Below are positions 8,136 to 16,960 of a DNA stretch of 32,849 nucleotides, in pieces (the first letter of the stretch is position 1; the number at the start of each line of letters is the position of its first letter). The position numbers were made by a program, and so were the translations under genes. The stretch comes from Bartonella sp. F02 (GTDB taxonomy: Bacteria > Pseudomonadota > Alphaproteobacteria > Rhizobiales > Rhizobiaceae), in the NCBI RefSeq assembly GCF_026929975.1, contig NZ_JANHOK010000008.1:1-32849 (forward strand), in the 5' to 3' direction. Below the pieces are notes generated by a model. It did no database searches. It worked only from the letters and a program-made list of their open reading frames with translations, and was not told where the DNA came from.

Positions 8136-8856
8136 TAAAAACTGAAGATGTTTTATCTTCAACAAAAATCATACAATCAGTCATTTCAGCGATATCATCC
8201 ACGCAAAGGCCACTCTTTAATCTTGTTTCAGATCAAAATAAGGTATTGGGATCATAAAGAGCTCATTATCATTTGATGATATTCAATGCTTTATTCTATG
8301 CTTATTTGATGATGTTAACAATCAAGCATCTATACAAAAAATAGGCAAAATCACTCAGGATTTCCGCAACCATCTGCAAATTAGTTAATCACTATTGAAG
8401 AATCAATATTAAAATAATAAACAACAAATTGTTTATAAAAATTGATAATTTTAGATTCTTTTAAACACCAATAAATTTGAAATTTATAGGAAAATTTGCA
8501 TCCATAGCGGATGTAGATTCATTGGTGTTTAACTTAAAAAATAATATAATAACGAATAGATATTAGTATTAATCTATTGAAATATTTTATTAAAATGAAC
8601 AATGGTGATCTATTTATCTTTCAAGAAAACATAAAATAACAATGATCATCATCATATAAATGACACAAAAATATAATTTTGAAAGCAATATTTTAAAGAA
8701 AAATGCACATTCAATTTGTGTATTATAATGATTTATATTTTCACATTATAAGACACAATATATCATATTTAACTTTACAGAAATAACATAATGAGTTAAA
8801 TGATTCATCAGAAAACGATATATAAAGATAAAGACATAATTTAGAGGCATATCTAC
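8136..8856. other. AT-rich leader region of the second autotransporter
   Basis: I see no gene here. The stretch must hold the autotransporter promoter, but no well-spaced -35/-10 pair stands out. The one distinct object in it is the multi-arm fold at 8461-8532. Confidence 0.5.
8461..8532. ncRNA. Candidate structured RNA or DNA element, three-way junction
   Basis: TTAAACACCAAT (8461-8472) and ATTGGTGTTTAA (8521-8532) are a perfect 12-bp inverted repeat. They enclose two further hairpins. Arm 1 is ATAAATTTGAAATTTAT (8471-8487). Arm 2 spans 8493-8519 with an 11-bp helix around TGCATCC/GGATGTA, two G-U pairs and a 5-nt loop. The nesting predicts a closed three-way junction about 325 nt upstream of the autotransporter ATG. 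It may be a small RNA, a leader element or a small mobile palindromic repeat. No T-run follows it, so it is not a plain terminator. Strand is undetermined. Confidence 0.4.
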
Positions 8857-11478
8857 ATGTGTAAAAAAAATTTTTTACGATCAACTGTTGCTGGAAGTCT
8901 ATTTTTTTCATATTTTGGTTCGCTTTTGGGAAGTAGCGTTTCCATAGCTCAAGCTGCTGATCAAAATGATAGTGGACCTCATGTTGCATATAATGATAAT
9001 AAAACTTACGGGAATGGAATTACTGTCTATAAAAATAGAACAAGTAAAAATAGCATCACTTTAAATAATGTCAGTCTTCGAGATAAAATAATTGCAGTAC
9101 ATGCTGATGGACCTACAGAAGTTACAATAATAGATGGAAGTATTTTTGCAGGTGTTGGTGCGTTGATGACAACAGATGGTGGAAGTATCAACGCAAAAAA
9201 GATTAAGATTCAGTCACAAGAAAATGGTTTAATTAGTGGAGGGGGTGGTCGTATCAGTCTTACCGATTCGACAATAACTATCAAAACTGAACAAGGATCT
9301 GGTATTTTATTCAAAAATAAACAGGACGCGATTTCTTATAGTAATAGAAATATAATTGTAAATGTAGATGATCAAGCCAATACGATACCTCTTAATGAGA
9401 TAATTTTAAATAATACAAAAATTTCTGTTGAAGATGGGATTGGTGTTTATGGGGTTTTTACAAACGATCGCATTAATTTAAAGAATTCTCAGATTTTTGC
9501 GGATGTTTTATTAAAAAGTGAGCCACCGAAAAATCCGGAAAATGGAAAACGTGAACAACAGAACAAGTCTGGAGTTTTGACTGTTAATGCAGACAATTCA
9601 ACTCTGTACGGAAGAGTAGATGCCGGAGGGAGTGCTGTTTTTAATTTACGCAACAATAGTCAATGGTTCTTCAATACTAGTTTGAATGAAGTAAATCGTT
9701 CTGGTAGAAGTGAAGAGGAAGAAGGTTATTTACTAGTTGACGCTGCAGTAAGATCGCAGTCTAAAGTTTCTGCACTTACTCTTGATAATAGTAGTGTTAT
9801 TTTCGGAGAGCCAGTAAAAGGTTCTTATGGAAAGCAATATAAAAAATTAAGTGTAGGACCTAAGCCAAACAATCAGAATGAGGCTATACCAGTTGTTCCA
9901 GTTGGAGCTCAAAATGGAGCTCCTGCTGTTGGGGGTGCAGGTGTAGCTGGTGCAGCGGCTCCTAGAATGCCAGCAGTTCACACAGCAGTTTACACCGCAA
10001 AAGGGAACGCGAATGTTTATTTAAATGCAGAGTGGGATGAAAATTCTCTAGCAAGTACGACAGCTGATCAGATTTTAATTTATGGAGATGTTTCAGGTGT
10101 TACAACACTTCATATCGATGTCAAAGAATCGAATGTGAAAACCTCCTCCACAAATAGAAACTCTCAAAGAAATGGAAGGAACGTAGCTGAAAATTCTGTT
10201 CTCGCTAGACGTCTTGCTGCTGTTACTGAAAATACAAAAGGAATATCATTAGTTCAAGTATCTGGGAATGCAAATAAAGATTCTTTCCAGTTGAAGAACG
10301 GTTACATGACTGCGCATGGTACGCCTTATCAATATGTGCTGAAGGCTTATGGTCCTGGAGAATCTAGTGCAGGTCAAAAGCGATTGGATGCAAATTTATT
10401 GAATGTTAGAAATGCTGGAAATGGGTATGCTCCGAGAGCTCAGAATGGTTTTTGGGATTTCCGCTTACAAAAAGCCTATCTTGATCCGAATTCAAAAGTC
10501 AGAGCTCTTGTGCCTCAAGCAGCAAATTATTTGATTATGCCGAATGCCTTGTTCTCTGCTGGTTTTGCTGATGTAAACAATCAAAACATTTTTGTAGCAG
10601 ATATGCGAGCAGCTTCATTGAAAATGAATGAAGGAAAGAAACAAGCTGTATTTTTATCTCCCTATGGTGATAAGTTGACCTTATCTTCTGCACGTAGTGC
10701 TCTCGAATATGGTTATGGTGCTAATATTAATTATTATGCTTTACAAGCAGGTCTAGCATCTTCAATGCTGGAAGGTCAGAATATCACAGCTAATTTTGGC
10801 TTGATCGGAACTTATGGAAAACTCTCATTCACTCCAAAAGATGTGAAAGATGCTGATAAAAGTGCTCTTGATAAATGGTTGCTAACAGCATACACGGGAT
10901 TGCAATATGAAAAAGGAGTATATGCAGATGCCCTCTTCTCCTATGGACTTATTAAAGGGGATATTACAAATGCTCTTGCTGGAAAAACTGCAACCTTAAA
11001 AAATGCAAAAACATTAAGTGCTTCTGCAACTGTGGGTCAAAAGCTAACGACAGGAATTGAAGGGTTGGTATTTGAACCACAAGCACAGATTGTTTATCAA
11101 CGTTTGGAATTTGATCCTATCTTAGATGCTGATGGATTTGAAGTAGATATGGAAAATCCTCATCAATGGTTGTTGCGTGTTGGTGGGCGTTTATCCAAAA
11201 CGATAACACAATTTGAAGGAAGCCCTGCAGAAGACAATACTGTTTCTTTCTACGGAAAATTAAATATTGTTAGAGCTTTCAAGGATGGTGGAACAATACG
11301 AATGGGAGATACATTCCAGCTTGATCCTATGAAGTCCTCAATTGAGGGAGGAATTGGTGTAAGCGCTCATCTTTCTCAAAGAGTTGCGTTGAATGGTGAT
11401 ATCAGCTATCGACACAAACTTCAAAAATCTGGTGTTTCTGGTACAACGTTCTCAGGAGGAATGCAGTATCGATTTTAA
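8857..11478 (+). CDS. Autotransporter outer-membrane protein, complete
   Basis: A type V secretion protein of 873 aa. The ATG at 8857 has AGAGG about 10 nt upstream. Residues 1-34 form an extended signal peptide ending SIAQA. Residues ~35-340 are a repetitive Asn/Gly/Thr-rich beta-helical passenger. Residues ~340-375 are an Ala/Gly/Pro/Val-rich low-complexity linker. Residues ~376-500 are a pertactin-like segment (QILIYGDVSGVTTLHI, then SLVQVSGNANKDSF). From ~597 a C-terminal 12-strand barrel begins at FLSPYGDKLT and ends on Phe873 (MQYRF), the classic terminal aromatic. The passenger is exported to the cell surface or released. It is a paralog of the truncated autotransporter at the left edge. 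Host-facing adhesion or signalling is likely by analogy with Bartonella Iba, Cfa and BafA proteins, but I cannot assign it to one of them. Confidence 0.92.
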   Translation: MCKKNFLRSTVAGSLFFSYFGSLLGSSVSIAQAADQNDSGPHVAYNDNKTYGNGITVYKNRTSKNSITLNNVSLRDKIIAVHADGPTEVTIIDGSIFAGVGALMTTDGGSINAKKIKIQSQENGLISGGGGRISLTDSTITIKTEQGSGILFKNKQDAISYSNRNIIVNVDDQANTIPLNEIILNNTKISVEDGIGVYGVFTNDRINLKNSQIFADVLLKSEPPKNPENGKREQQNKSGVLTVNADNSTLYGRVDAGGSAVFNLRNNSQWFFNTSLNEVNRSGRSEEEEGYLLVDAAVRSQSKVSALTLDNSSVIFGEPVKGSYGKQYKKLSVGPKPNNQNEAIPVVPVGAQNGAPAVGGAGVAGAAAPRMPAVHTAVYTAKGNANVYLNAEWDENSLASTTADQILIYGDVSGVTTLHIDVKESNVKTSSTNRNSQRNGRNVAENSVLARRLAAVTENTKGISLVQVSGNANKDSFQLKNGYMTAHGTPYQYVLKAYGPGESSAGQKRLDANLLNVRNAGNGYAPRAQNGFWDFRLQKAYLDPNSKVRALVPQAANYLIMPNALFSAGFADVNNQNIFVADMRAASLKMNEGKKQAVFLSPYGDKLTLSSARSALEYGYGANINYYALQAGLASSMLEGQNITANFGLIGTYGKLSFTPKDVKDADKSALDKWLLTAYTGLQYEKGVYADALFSYGLIKGDITNALAGKTATLKNAKTLSASATVGQKLTTGIEGLVFEPQAQIVYQRLEFDPILDADGFEVDMENPHQWLLRVGGRLSKTITQFEGSPAEDNTVSFYGKLNIVRAFKDGGTIRMGDTFQLDPMKSSIEGGIGVSAHLSQRVALNGDISYRHKLQKSGVSGTTFSGGMQYRF

Positions 11479-11512
11479 ATAATAATAATTTTCTTCGAAA
11501 AAAATGGAATTC

Positions 11513-11539
11513 AAGGCAACGTGATACGTTGCCTTTTTT
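11513..11539 (+). terminator. Rho-independent terminator of the autotransporter
   Basis: AAGGCAACG-TGATA-CGTTGCCTT forms a perfect 9-bp stem with a 5-nt loop, followed by six T. It begins 34 bp after the stop codon. Confidence 0.9.
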
Positions 11540-11861
11540 CATAAAATTTACATTTCTTACAAAAGGAAAATTTTCTGCTTCATTGTAATCAAAATCTTAA
11601 ATTGACTTTTTCACTTTTATGAAAATAGCGAACAGTATTTTCTTCTTTTGATTACTCAATATTCTAATTGGAAATGGACATAACTATTCTTATACAAAAT
11701 GTCATTTTGCATCATTATACTCAAAAAAACTGAAGAAATAAAAATGAATAGACTGTCTTTCAAAATAAAGACGAACTGCATATCCAAAGCCATGTAAGAA
11801 TCTCAGAACACAACCACAGATCTTAAAGCACTTGTATTTCAATTCCTCACGATATCAAAAA
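11540..11861. other. Intergenic region between convergent genes
   Basis: I see no gene in this 320-bp AT-rich spacer between the autotransporter terminator and the 3' end of the minus-strand small helical protein. Confidence 0.5.
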
Positions 11862-12263
11862 TCACTCTGTTTCTTTAGAGTTAATAGCATTTTGCAAAAT
11901 TTGTGAAAGATCTCCAACAGCATCTAAATGCGTATCAAGTAATTCGCTATTACGATGCAATTTTTTCTGCAAATCCAAGAGTAAACTCTCGACTTCATTT
12001 TCGATATCTTGATTCATATAGCGCTTCATATCACTCATAGATTTATTAAGATCGCGCAATCCTCGTGTTTTACATAAATTGATTTCTTCGTAATCTGGCA
12101 CACCGCAGCTTTCTAGCATATTACTTTCATAATCAACGACCTCCGCAAGTCCTTTAACAGCGGCAGCAAATTTCGTCATCGCCCAGTCACGGCCAATGAG
12201 TTTATTATCAAGAGCTTTTGTCTGAGACGTAATATCTTCGTCATCACAGTGCGCTATAGACAT
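11862..12263 (-). CDS. Small helical protein, possibly FlgN-like
   Basis: The product is 133 aa from the ATG at 12263, which has AAAGGGG about 8 nt upstream; the alternative ATG at 12269 is too close to that site. It has no signal peptide or membrane segment and is predicted to be almost wholly alpha-helical. The spacing resembles FlgN-type flagellar export chaperones: a first helix with LAEVVDYESNML, a link with LCKTRGLRDLNK, and a last long helix with KLHRNSELLDTHLDAVGDL. FlgN would hold hook-associated proteins before export, but no flagellar gene lies nearby. The resemblance is by eye and the family call is weak. The gene is solitary, with long spacers on both sides. Confidence 0.5.
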   Translation of the reverse strand: MSIAHCDDEDITSQTKALDNKLIGRDWAMTKFAAAVKGLAEVVDYESNMLESCGVPDYEEINLCKTRGLRDLNKSMSDMKRYMNQDIENEVESLLLDLQKKLHRNSELLDTHLDAVGDLSQILQNAINSKETE

Positions 12264-14105
12264 TTTCATTCCCCTTTTATAATATAATATCGTTTGACTT
12301 TTATTCCAAATAAAAGAACCAAACGCCTCTTACTCAATGCACATAGGCATCAAATTCAATTCACTTTATCAACGTTCTATTCCCGCTGATAAACAACTAA
12401 TCTCCAACAGCAAATCCCTTGCTTTTTACTTCATTTTACGAGTTCAGTTTATTCGTTTAGAAGTTAATATCTGTATCTGTGCGCAAAAGTCTGTTCCATA
12501 GAACACGTCCGTTCACTTACAGCATAAAATATCCTATCTTCTAAAAATTCCTTGCACTCCCCTTACAAGTAACCAACAGGAACACTCGTTGCAACACAAT
12601 TTCAACAACAATTTGCAACACAAAAGACTCAAATTCGCAAAAACTTCAGTATCTGCACTCCCCATAGCTTCTCACATATATGCACACCACGCACTCTCCC
12701 ATTCAAACACTATGGGATCAAATCACAGCCAATACAGCCAATTTAGCAGAAGTGTTCCCCTCACGCATAAATAGCCAGCATACCCTTAGTATTTTTCACA
12801 AAACGTAATTTGTCAATAGAAGAGCACTATTCAAATTCATTGATCCTGATTATGATCTTAATAATCATCCGCACAAAAGATTGAAGAACTTTCCCACATA
12901 ACGCAAACCATCAATATATACATTGATAGCTTAGTAACTGTTTTTGTAAAATAATCTTTAAGTCGATCAGAAAACTTCTGAATTTTTTCTGCGCACCTGT
13001 TGTTTTATATGCATAATCCCCCTTTCCATAAAAGTAGAAGAAATCAAAAAATTATACTCATTTTCTCTTTATAACCAATAAATGCCTACAGTTTATTTCA
13101 ATCACAACCTATGTAGTGCAAGAAAAAGCTTTAAAAATATTTTATGAATAACAAAAAACATAACGTGTATCTGTATACGCTACAGTTTTCTCTATAGCCA
13201 TTCTATTCAATAAGTTAAAACTAAACAAATAGCCTTAATATAAACACAAATGACCTTACTATAAACATAAATGAATCAATCAAATCAAATGATTGTAAGA
13301 TGAGAGAAAATTAGCATTATTGAATGGGTAAAAGTGTCTTTTTGTTGATGTTTTGGTGGGTAAAATAAGCAGCGCGTTCTGTAGAAAGAGATCTTTATGA
13401 GATATAGTCGCTCCATCAAGATTAAGCGAGGAAATTTTAAATGTTTGTGCCTATGTGCCATGAAACAAAGACACTTTGCTCTTTCCATAAGAATGAAAAG
13501 TGCCATTTTAGAATTTGCTGCATGTGAAACATCGGTGCATATTACAATGCATCATGTAATGTGATTGATAAAATTTATACAGCAAAAAATAGAAAGAAAT
13601 ATTTGTGGCTGGTATAGTTAAAACTGCAATGCTTTATTCAATGTTAATTATAAGCATCAATATCATTGTTGTTTTAGCACTCATCGCGGAGATGGACTAG
13701 ACATTATCTGTGTTTTTTAAAGTTCTTTAGCTTTACAAGTGATTATACATACCAAAAGTGGAAACAGAAGGGACATGTTTTTAAAGTGTAATCATTCAAT
13801 GTGAAGCTTTGGGTAGAGAATTTTTGATTACAAAAATAATTGTCTTATTTCTATAATTCTAAACATAAAATAAGCTCTTTTATATTGAAAAAATTCTCGA
13901 AATTATTCGAGAGTGATATTTTAAAAAACAGATGTGATAAGCTTAAAATAAAAAGCATTTCTCATATTGCTTCTTATTTTTTCTAAGCTTGTTGTTCTTC
14001 CAACCAAAAGATATATTTTTGTTAAATTGTGCGTAAAAAATTTTATTTTCCTTAGAAGGTTTGTTACACAAAATCTGTAAGAAAAAAAACCTATAAGGAT
14101 AAAAA
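12264..14105. other. 1.8-kb gene-poor region
   Basis: No convincing intact gene is visible. Short frames such as 12589-12774 (plus) and 13285-13506 (minus) lack family resemblance and good ribosome sites. Within it are a tandem 21-bp repeat (13233-13274), a 7-bp hairpin with a 4-nt loop (13895-13912), and a possible decayed coding stretch near 13310-13515 on the minus strand. Composition is AT-rich throughout, suggesting genome decay. Confidence 0.5.
13233..13274. repeat. Tandem 21-bp imperfect repeat, two copies
   Basis: Two adjacent 21-bp units, 13233-13253 and 13254-13274, each begin CCTTA and end AAATGA. They differ at two positions only. There is no gene around them. Confidence 0.7.
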
Positions 14106-14435
14106 ATGGATTTGCAAGAAATTGAACACAATATCTTCGTCAGCGCTCAAATTAATGTCGAAAACATTGAAACATTAGCTAAAACTGGTTTTAAAACGAT
14201 TGTCTGTAACAGACCTGACCAAGAGGATCCTGATCAACCTGATTTTTTCTCTATCAAAGAAACCGCTCAGAAATACGGCATCAAAGCCTATCATATTCCA
14301 ATCATTCCTCCCCTCATAAAACCATCGGATATTGAAGCTATGAAAACAGTCTTAAAAACAGCACCTTTTCCTCTTCTTGCTTATTGTCGCTGTGGAATAC
14401 GCTCAATGCACCTTTGTCGTTTAGCGCATCCTTAA
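14106..14435 (+). CDS. DUF442/TIGR01244-family phosphatase or sulfurtransferase
   Basis: This is a 109-aa cytosolic protein of the family that also forms the N-terminal domain of Blh-type sulfide-detoxifying proteins, with a tyrosine-phosphatase-like fold. The family pattern is complete: an opening hit to ..IFVSAQI, then GFKTIVCNRPDQE, and the active-site loop YCRCGIRS with Cys94 and Arg99 (C-x4-R, as in relatives). A second Cys (96) lies inside the loop. The ATG at 14106 follows AAGGAT at good distance. Family members are annotated as phosphatases, or as rhodanese-like when fused to a persulfide dioxygenase domain; none is fused here. The exact substrate is unknown. Confidence 0.85.
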   Translation: MDLQEIEHNIFVSAQINVENIETLAKTGFKTIVCNRPDQEDPDQPDFFSIKETAQKYGIKAYHIPIIPPLIKPSDIEAMKTVLKTAPFPLLAYCRCGIRSMHLCRLAHP

Positions 14436-14523
14436 TCTTGCATTTTAACCAATCAGCAAGAAACAAACGCTAAATTTCCTTTGCTCAAACAAAAATTATA
14501 AAACTGTATAGGCAAAGGTAAAA

Positions 14524-14688
14524 ATGATGACTAAATCAGATCTTAAAATATTTAACTCACCGACTCAAAAACGCAAGTTCCATATTTTTCACGATGTCTT
14601 AGAATATATTTTTATGATTATGGTCAGTTTAAGTGCCATTATTGCAGCTCTTTTATCTTTTTCAGACCATATCAAAATGTATTTTTAA
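14524..14688 (+). CDS. 54-aa single-span membrane microprotein
   Basis: A short frame with a good ribosome site: AAAGG at 14514-14518 lies 5 nt from the ATG at 14524 and 8 nt from a second ATG at 14527, which may be the real start. The product has a polar, basic first half (SPTQKRKFHIFHD) and one hydrophobic helix (roughly residues 27-46, with FMIMVSLSAIIAALL), then a short tail ending KMYF. It should sit in the inner membrane. It follows the DUF442 gene by 88 bp and its last 17 bases overlap the 3' end of the convergent ribF gene. I do not recognise a family. Confidence 0.6.
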   Translation: MMTKSDLKIFNSPTQKRKFHIFHDVLEYIFMIMVSLSAIIAALLSFSDHIKMYF

Positions 14689-15673
14689 AAGTTAAAAGCT
14701 TATCTAAAGGCGATAAGGGTTGAGCTGTTACCATAACGTCTCTTGCTGCTGTTTCATCACAGCGCATTTGTTGTATCAAAGGCTCTAATCCATCAAATTT
14801 TTCTTGTTTTCGCAAAAACTGCAAAAAAGAAATTGTGCAATTTTCATCATAAAGATCTTCATCAAAATCAAAGACATACGTTTCCAAAAGGGGAGATCCA
14901 TCCATAACAACGGTTGGACGACACCCAAAACTTGCAACTCCATTATACAAGAGACCATTAGCGCGACGTAAGCGAACCGCATAAACACCATGAGCCAAAC
15001 TGGTTTGATGGGGCAATACTTGATTGGCAGTAGGAAAGCCCAAAAGACGACCGAGTTTTTCACCATGAATAATTTTTGAACGTATCCGATAATGATACCC
15101 TAATAATTGAGCTGCTTTTTCTACCTCTCCTTGCGATAAAAGCTGACGAATAAAACTGGAAGAAATCATCTGCTCATCAGAATCTTGTGAGCTATAAACT
15201 GCAGCAATTTGCAAGACTTCAAAACCGTGTTCTTCCCCCATCTGACGAAGAAAATGCGTATTTCCATTCTTTTTACATCCAAAATAAAAATTTTCTCCTG
15301 TCACAACCGCAGAAACGTCAAAAGCCTGTTTTAAAATAACATGAATAAACTCATCGGCTGAAAAGGCAGAAAAATGAGCATCAAAAGGCTGTTCGATCAC
15401 ACCATTAAAACCAAGAATTTTGAAAATATCAGCTTTTTCAGTAGCTTGCGTCAAACGATCAACAGGAGAATCAGGATGAAAAAAACTTCTTGGATGCGGT
15501 TCAAATGTTAAAACAAGAGCAGGTTTATTTTTAACACGTGCCAAATCAAGTGTTTTTTGTAATATCGCTTGATGACCACGGTGCACACCATCAAAGTTTC
15601 CAATCGCCAATACTGCATGACGCAAACTCGAAGGGAGCTTATCATACCCTTGAAGATGTAAAAAATCAGCCAT
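14672..15673 (-). CDS. ribF: Bifunctional riboflavin kinase / FMN adenylyltransferase
   Basis: The enzyme converts riboflavin to FMN and then to FAD in the cytosol. I start it at 15673 (333 aa), where ATG overlaps the upstream stop as TAATG; the ATG at 15688 would add five residues inside the upstream gene. The N-terminal adenylyltransferase domain has GNFDGVHRGH (25-34) and SSSFIRQLL. The C-terminal kinase domain has GRLLGFPTANQ with the catalytic region ETYVFDFDEDLYD. Length and layout are normal for bacterial RibF. It is coupled to the HAD phosphatase gene upstream. Its 3' end overlaps the plus-strand microprotein gene by 17 bp. Confidence 0.95.
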   Translation of the reverse strand: MADFLHLQGYDKLPSSLRHAVLAIGNFDGVHRGHQAILQKTLDLARVKNKPALVLTFEPHPRSFFHPDSPVDRLTQATEKADIFKILGFNGVIEQPFDAHFSAFSADEFIHVILKQAFDVSAVVTGENFYFGCKKNGNTHFLRQMGEEHGFEVLQIAAVYSSQDSDEQMISSSFIRQLLSQGEVEKAAQLLGYHYRIRSKIIHGEKLGRLLGFPTANQVLPHQTSLAHGVYAVRLRRANGLLYNGVASFGCRPTVVMDGSPLLETYVFDFDEDLYDENCTISFLQFLRKQEKFDGLEPLIQQMRCDETAARDVMVTAQPLSPLDKLLTFKNTF

Positions 15674-16518
15674 TACTGAAGAGCCCACATCACTGCTTGT
15701 GGCTTATAGCCATAATGATCAAATAAAGAATGGAGAGCTTCTTTGTTTAGAATGCCATTTTTCATACAATCATGACGATGAATACCACTCGTAATATAAA
15801 GCACATCAATCCCAAAATGAATCGCGCCTTTAACATCTGTCAAAAGACTATCGCCAATAGCCAGAATTCGATTTTTGTCGACAGATCCACAAATTTCTGT
15901 CAATTTTTCAAAAGCACATTCATAAATAGGTGCATGAGGCTTCCCAGCAATCCGAACTTCACCACCTAATTGTTGATACAGACGTGCTAAAGCTCCAGCA
16001 CACCAAAATTCTCTATCTCCAAAATGGACAACAATATCAGGATTAGCACAAATAAAAGGTAAATTTCTCGCTTGTATTCGACGAAACATCTCTTCATAAG
16101 CCTGTGGTGTTGCATCATACTCTTCAAGGAAACCACTGCATACAACAGCAGTTGCTTCTCTTTCTTCAACAAATTCACAGTCTAATCCTTCGAATAAAGC
16201 CACATCATGGTGCGGACCAATGAAAAAAATTTGACGTGGAGCTGCAGAAATAAGATCGCGCGTCACATCACCTGAAGTCACAATTGCATCATAATAATCA
16301 GGATTAATTCTCATAGTGTCTAATTGAGTTGCAACATCTTGTCGCAATCTCGGTGAATTGGTAATGAAAATAACGCTTTTCCCTGCTTTTTTTATTTTCT
16401 GCAACGCTTTTAATGCCGCTTCAAATGTATGCACACCATCGTGTACAACTCCCCAAACATCACAGAATACAGCGTCATAATCATCCATAATAATATCAAT
16501 ATTGGTGAGTTCTTGCAT
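15673..16518 (-). CDS. HAD-superfamily class IIA hydrolase (TIGR01459 type)
   Basis: A 281-aa cytosolic phosphatase of an alphaproteobacterial HAD-IIA subfamily. Motif I reads FCDVWGVVHDG (Asp20 nucleophile; the second Asp is replaced by Trp, as in this subfamily). Motif II is ITNSP (Thr53), Lys193 lies in AGKPHAPIYE, and the acidic motif is GDSLLTDVKGA (222-232). The cap domain lies between motifs II and III, the IIA arrangement. The stop codon overlaps the ribF start by one base, so the two are co-translated. That association hints at a flavin or sugar-phosphate substrate, but this is inference only. Confidence 0.88.
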   Translation of the reverse strand: MQELTNIDIIMDDYDAVFCDVWGVVHDGVHTFEAALKALQKIKKAGKSVIFITNSPRLRQDVATQLDTMRINPDYYDAIVTSGDVTRDLISAAPRQIFFIGPHHDVALFEGLDCEFVEEREATAVVCSGFLEEYDATPQAYEEMFRRIQARNLPFICANPDIVVHFGDREFWCAGALARLYQQLGGEVRIAGKPHAPIYECAFEKLTEICGSVDKNRILAIGDSLLTDVKGAIHFGIDVLYITSGIHRHDCMKNGILNKEALHSLFDHYGYKPQAVMWALQ

Positions 16519-16960
16519 GGTACATCTATTAAGTTGTTTTCGATTAAGTAAAATATCTTTTCATTTCAAATTACTTATCGCAAGATAACGCATCTGTCAT
16601 CTTCTTTCTCTACAAAGGCATAAACAGTGATCAAACAAGAGGATAAAAACACTCATTTAAAATGACAAAAGAAAAATCAAATAAAATCTGTTGTTGAAGA
16701 TTGTTTCTTTTTGTATACTAGATTATTCCCTTTCATAGCATAAAATCTATCTTTAATTGTAAAAACAAAATGCGCGATCATTTTATGGGAGACATAAAAT
16801 CTATGATAGAATAAGCAACATATATTCTAGAGTATTTCATAGTCTTTCATTCACAGCAAACCAAACACAATCGTAAAATGCTCTCTTGACATAGTTATCA
16901 CATTTTCACAATCTAAATGGTTTTTTATTGACCGTCTCACTGCAAATTCAATGTATCTTT
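16519..16960. other. Divergent intergenic region between the HAD gene and murJ
   Basis: No gene is visible. CATAAAATCTAT occurs twice as a direct repeat (16739-16750 and 16793-16804). A TTGACA at 16886-16891 lies about 70 bp before the murJ ATG and could be a -35, though no good -10 follows at the right distance. Promoters for both flanking genes should lie here. Confidence 0.45.

Noticed and set aside
12589-12774. 61-aa plus-strand frame in the gene-poor region
   Set aside because: It has low-complexity Asn/His/Ser composition, no ribosome site of note and no recognisable family.
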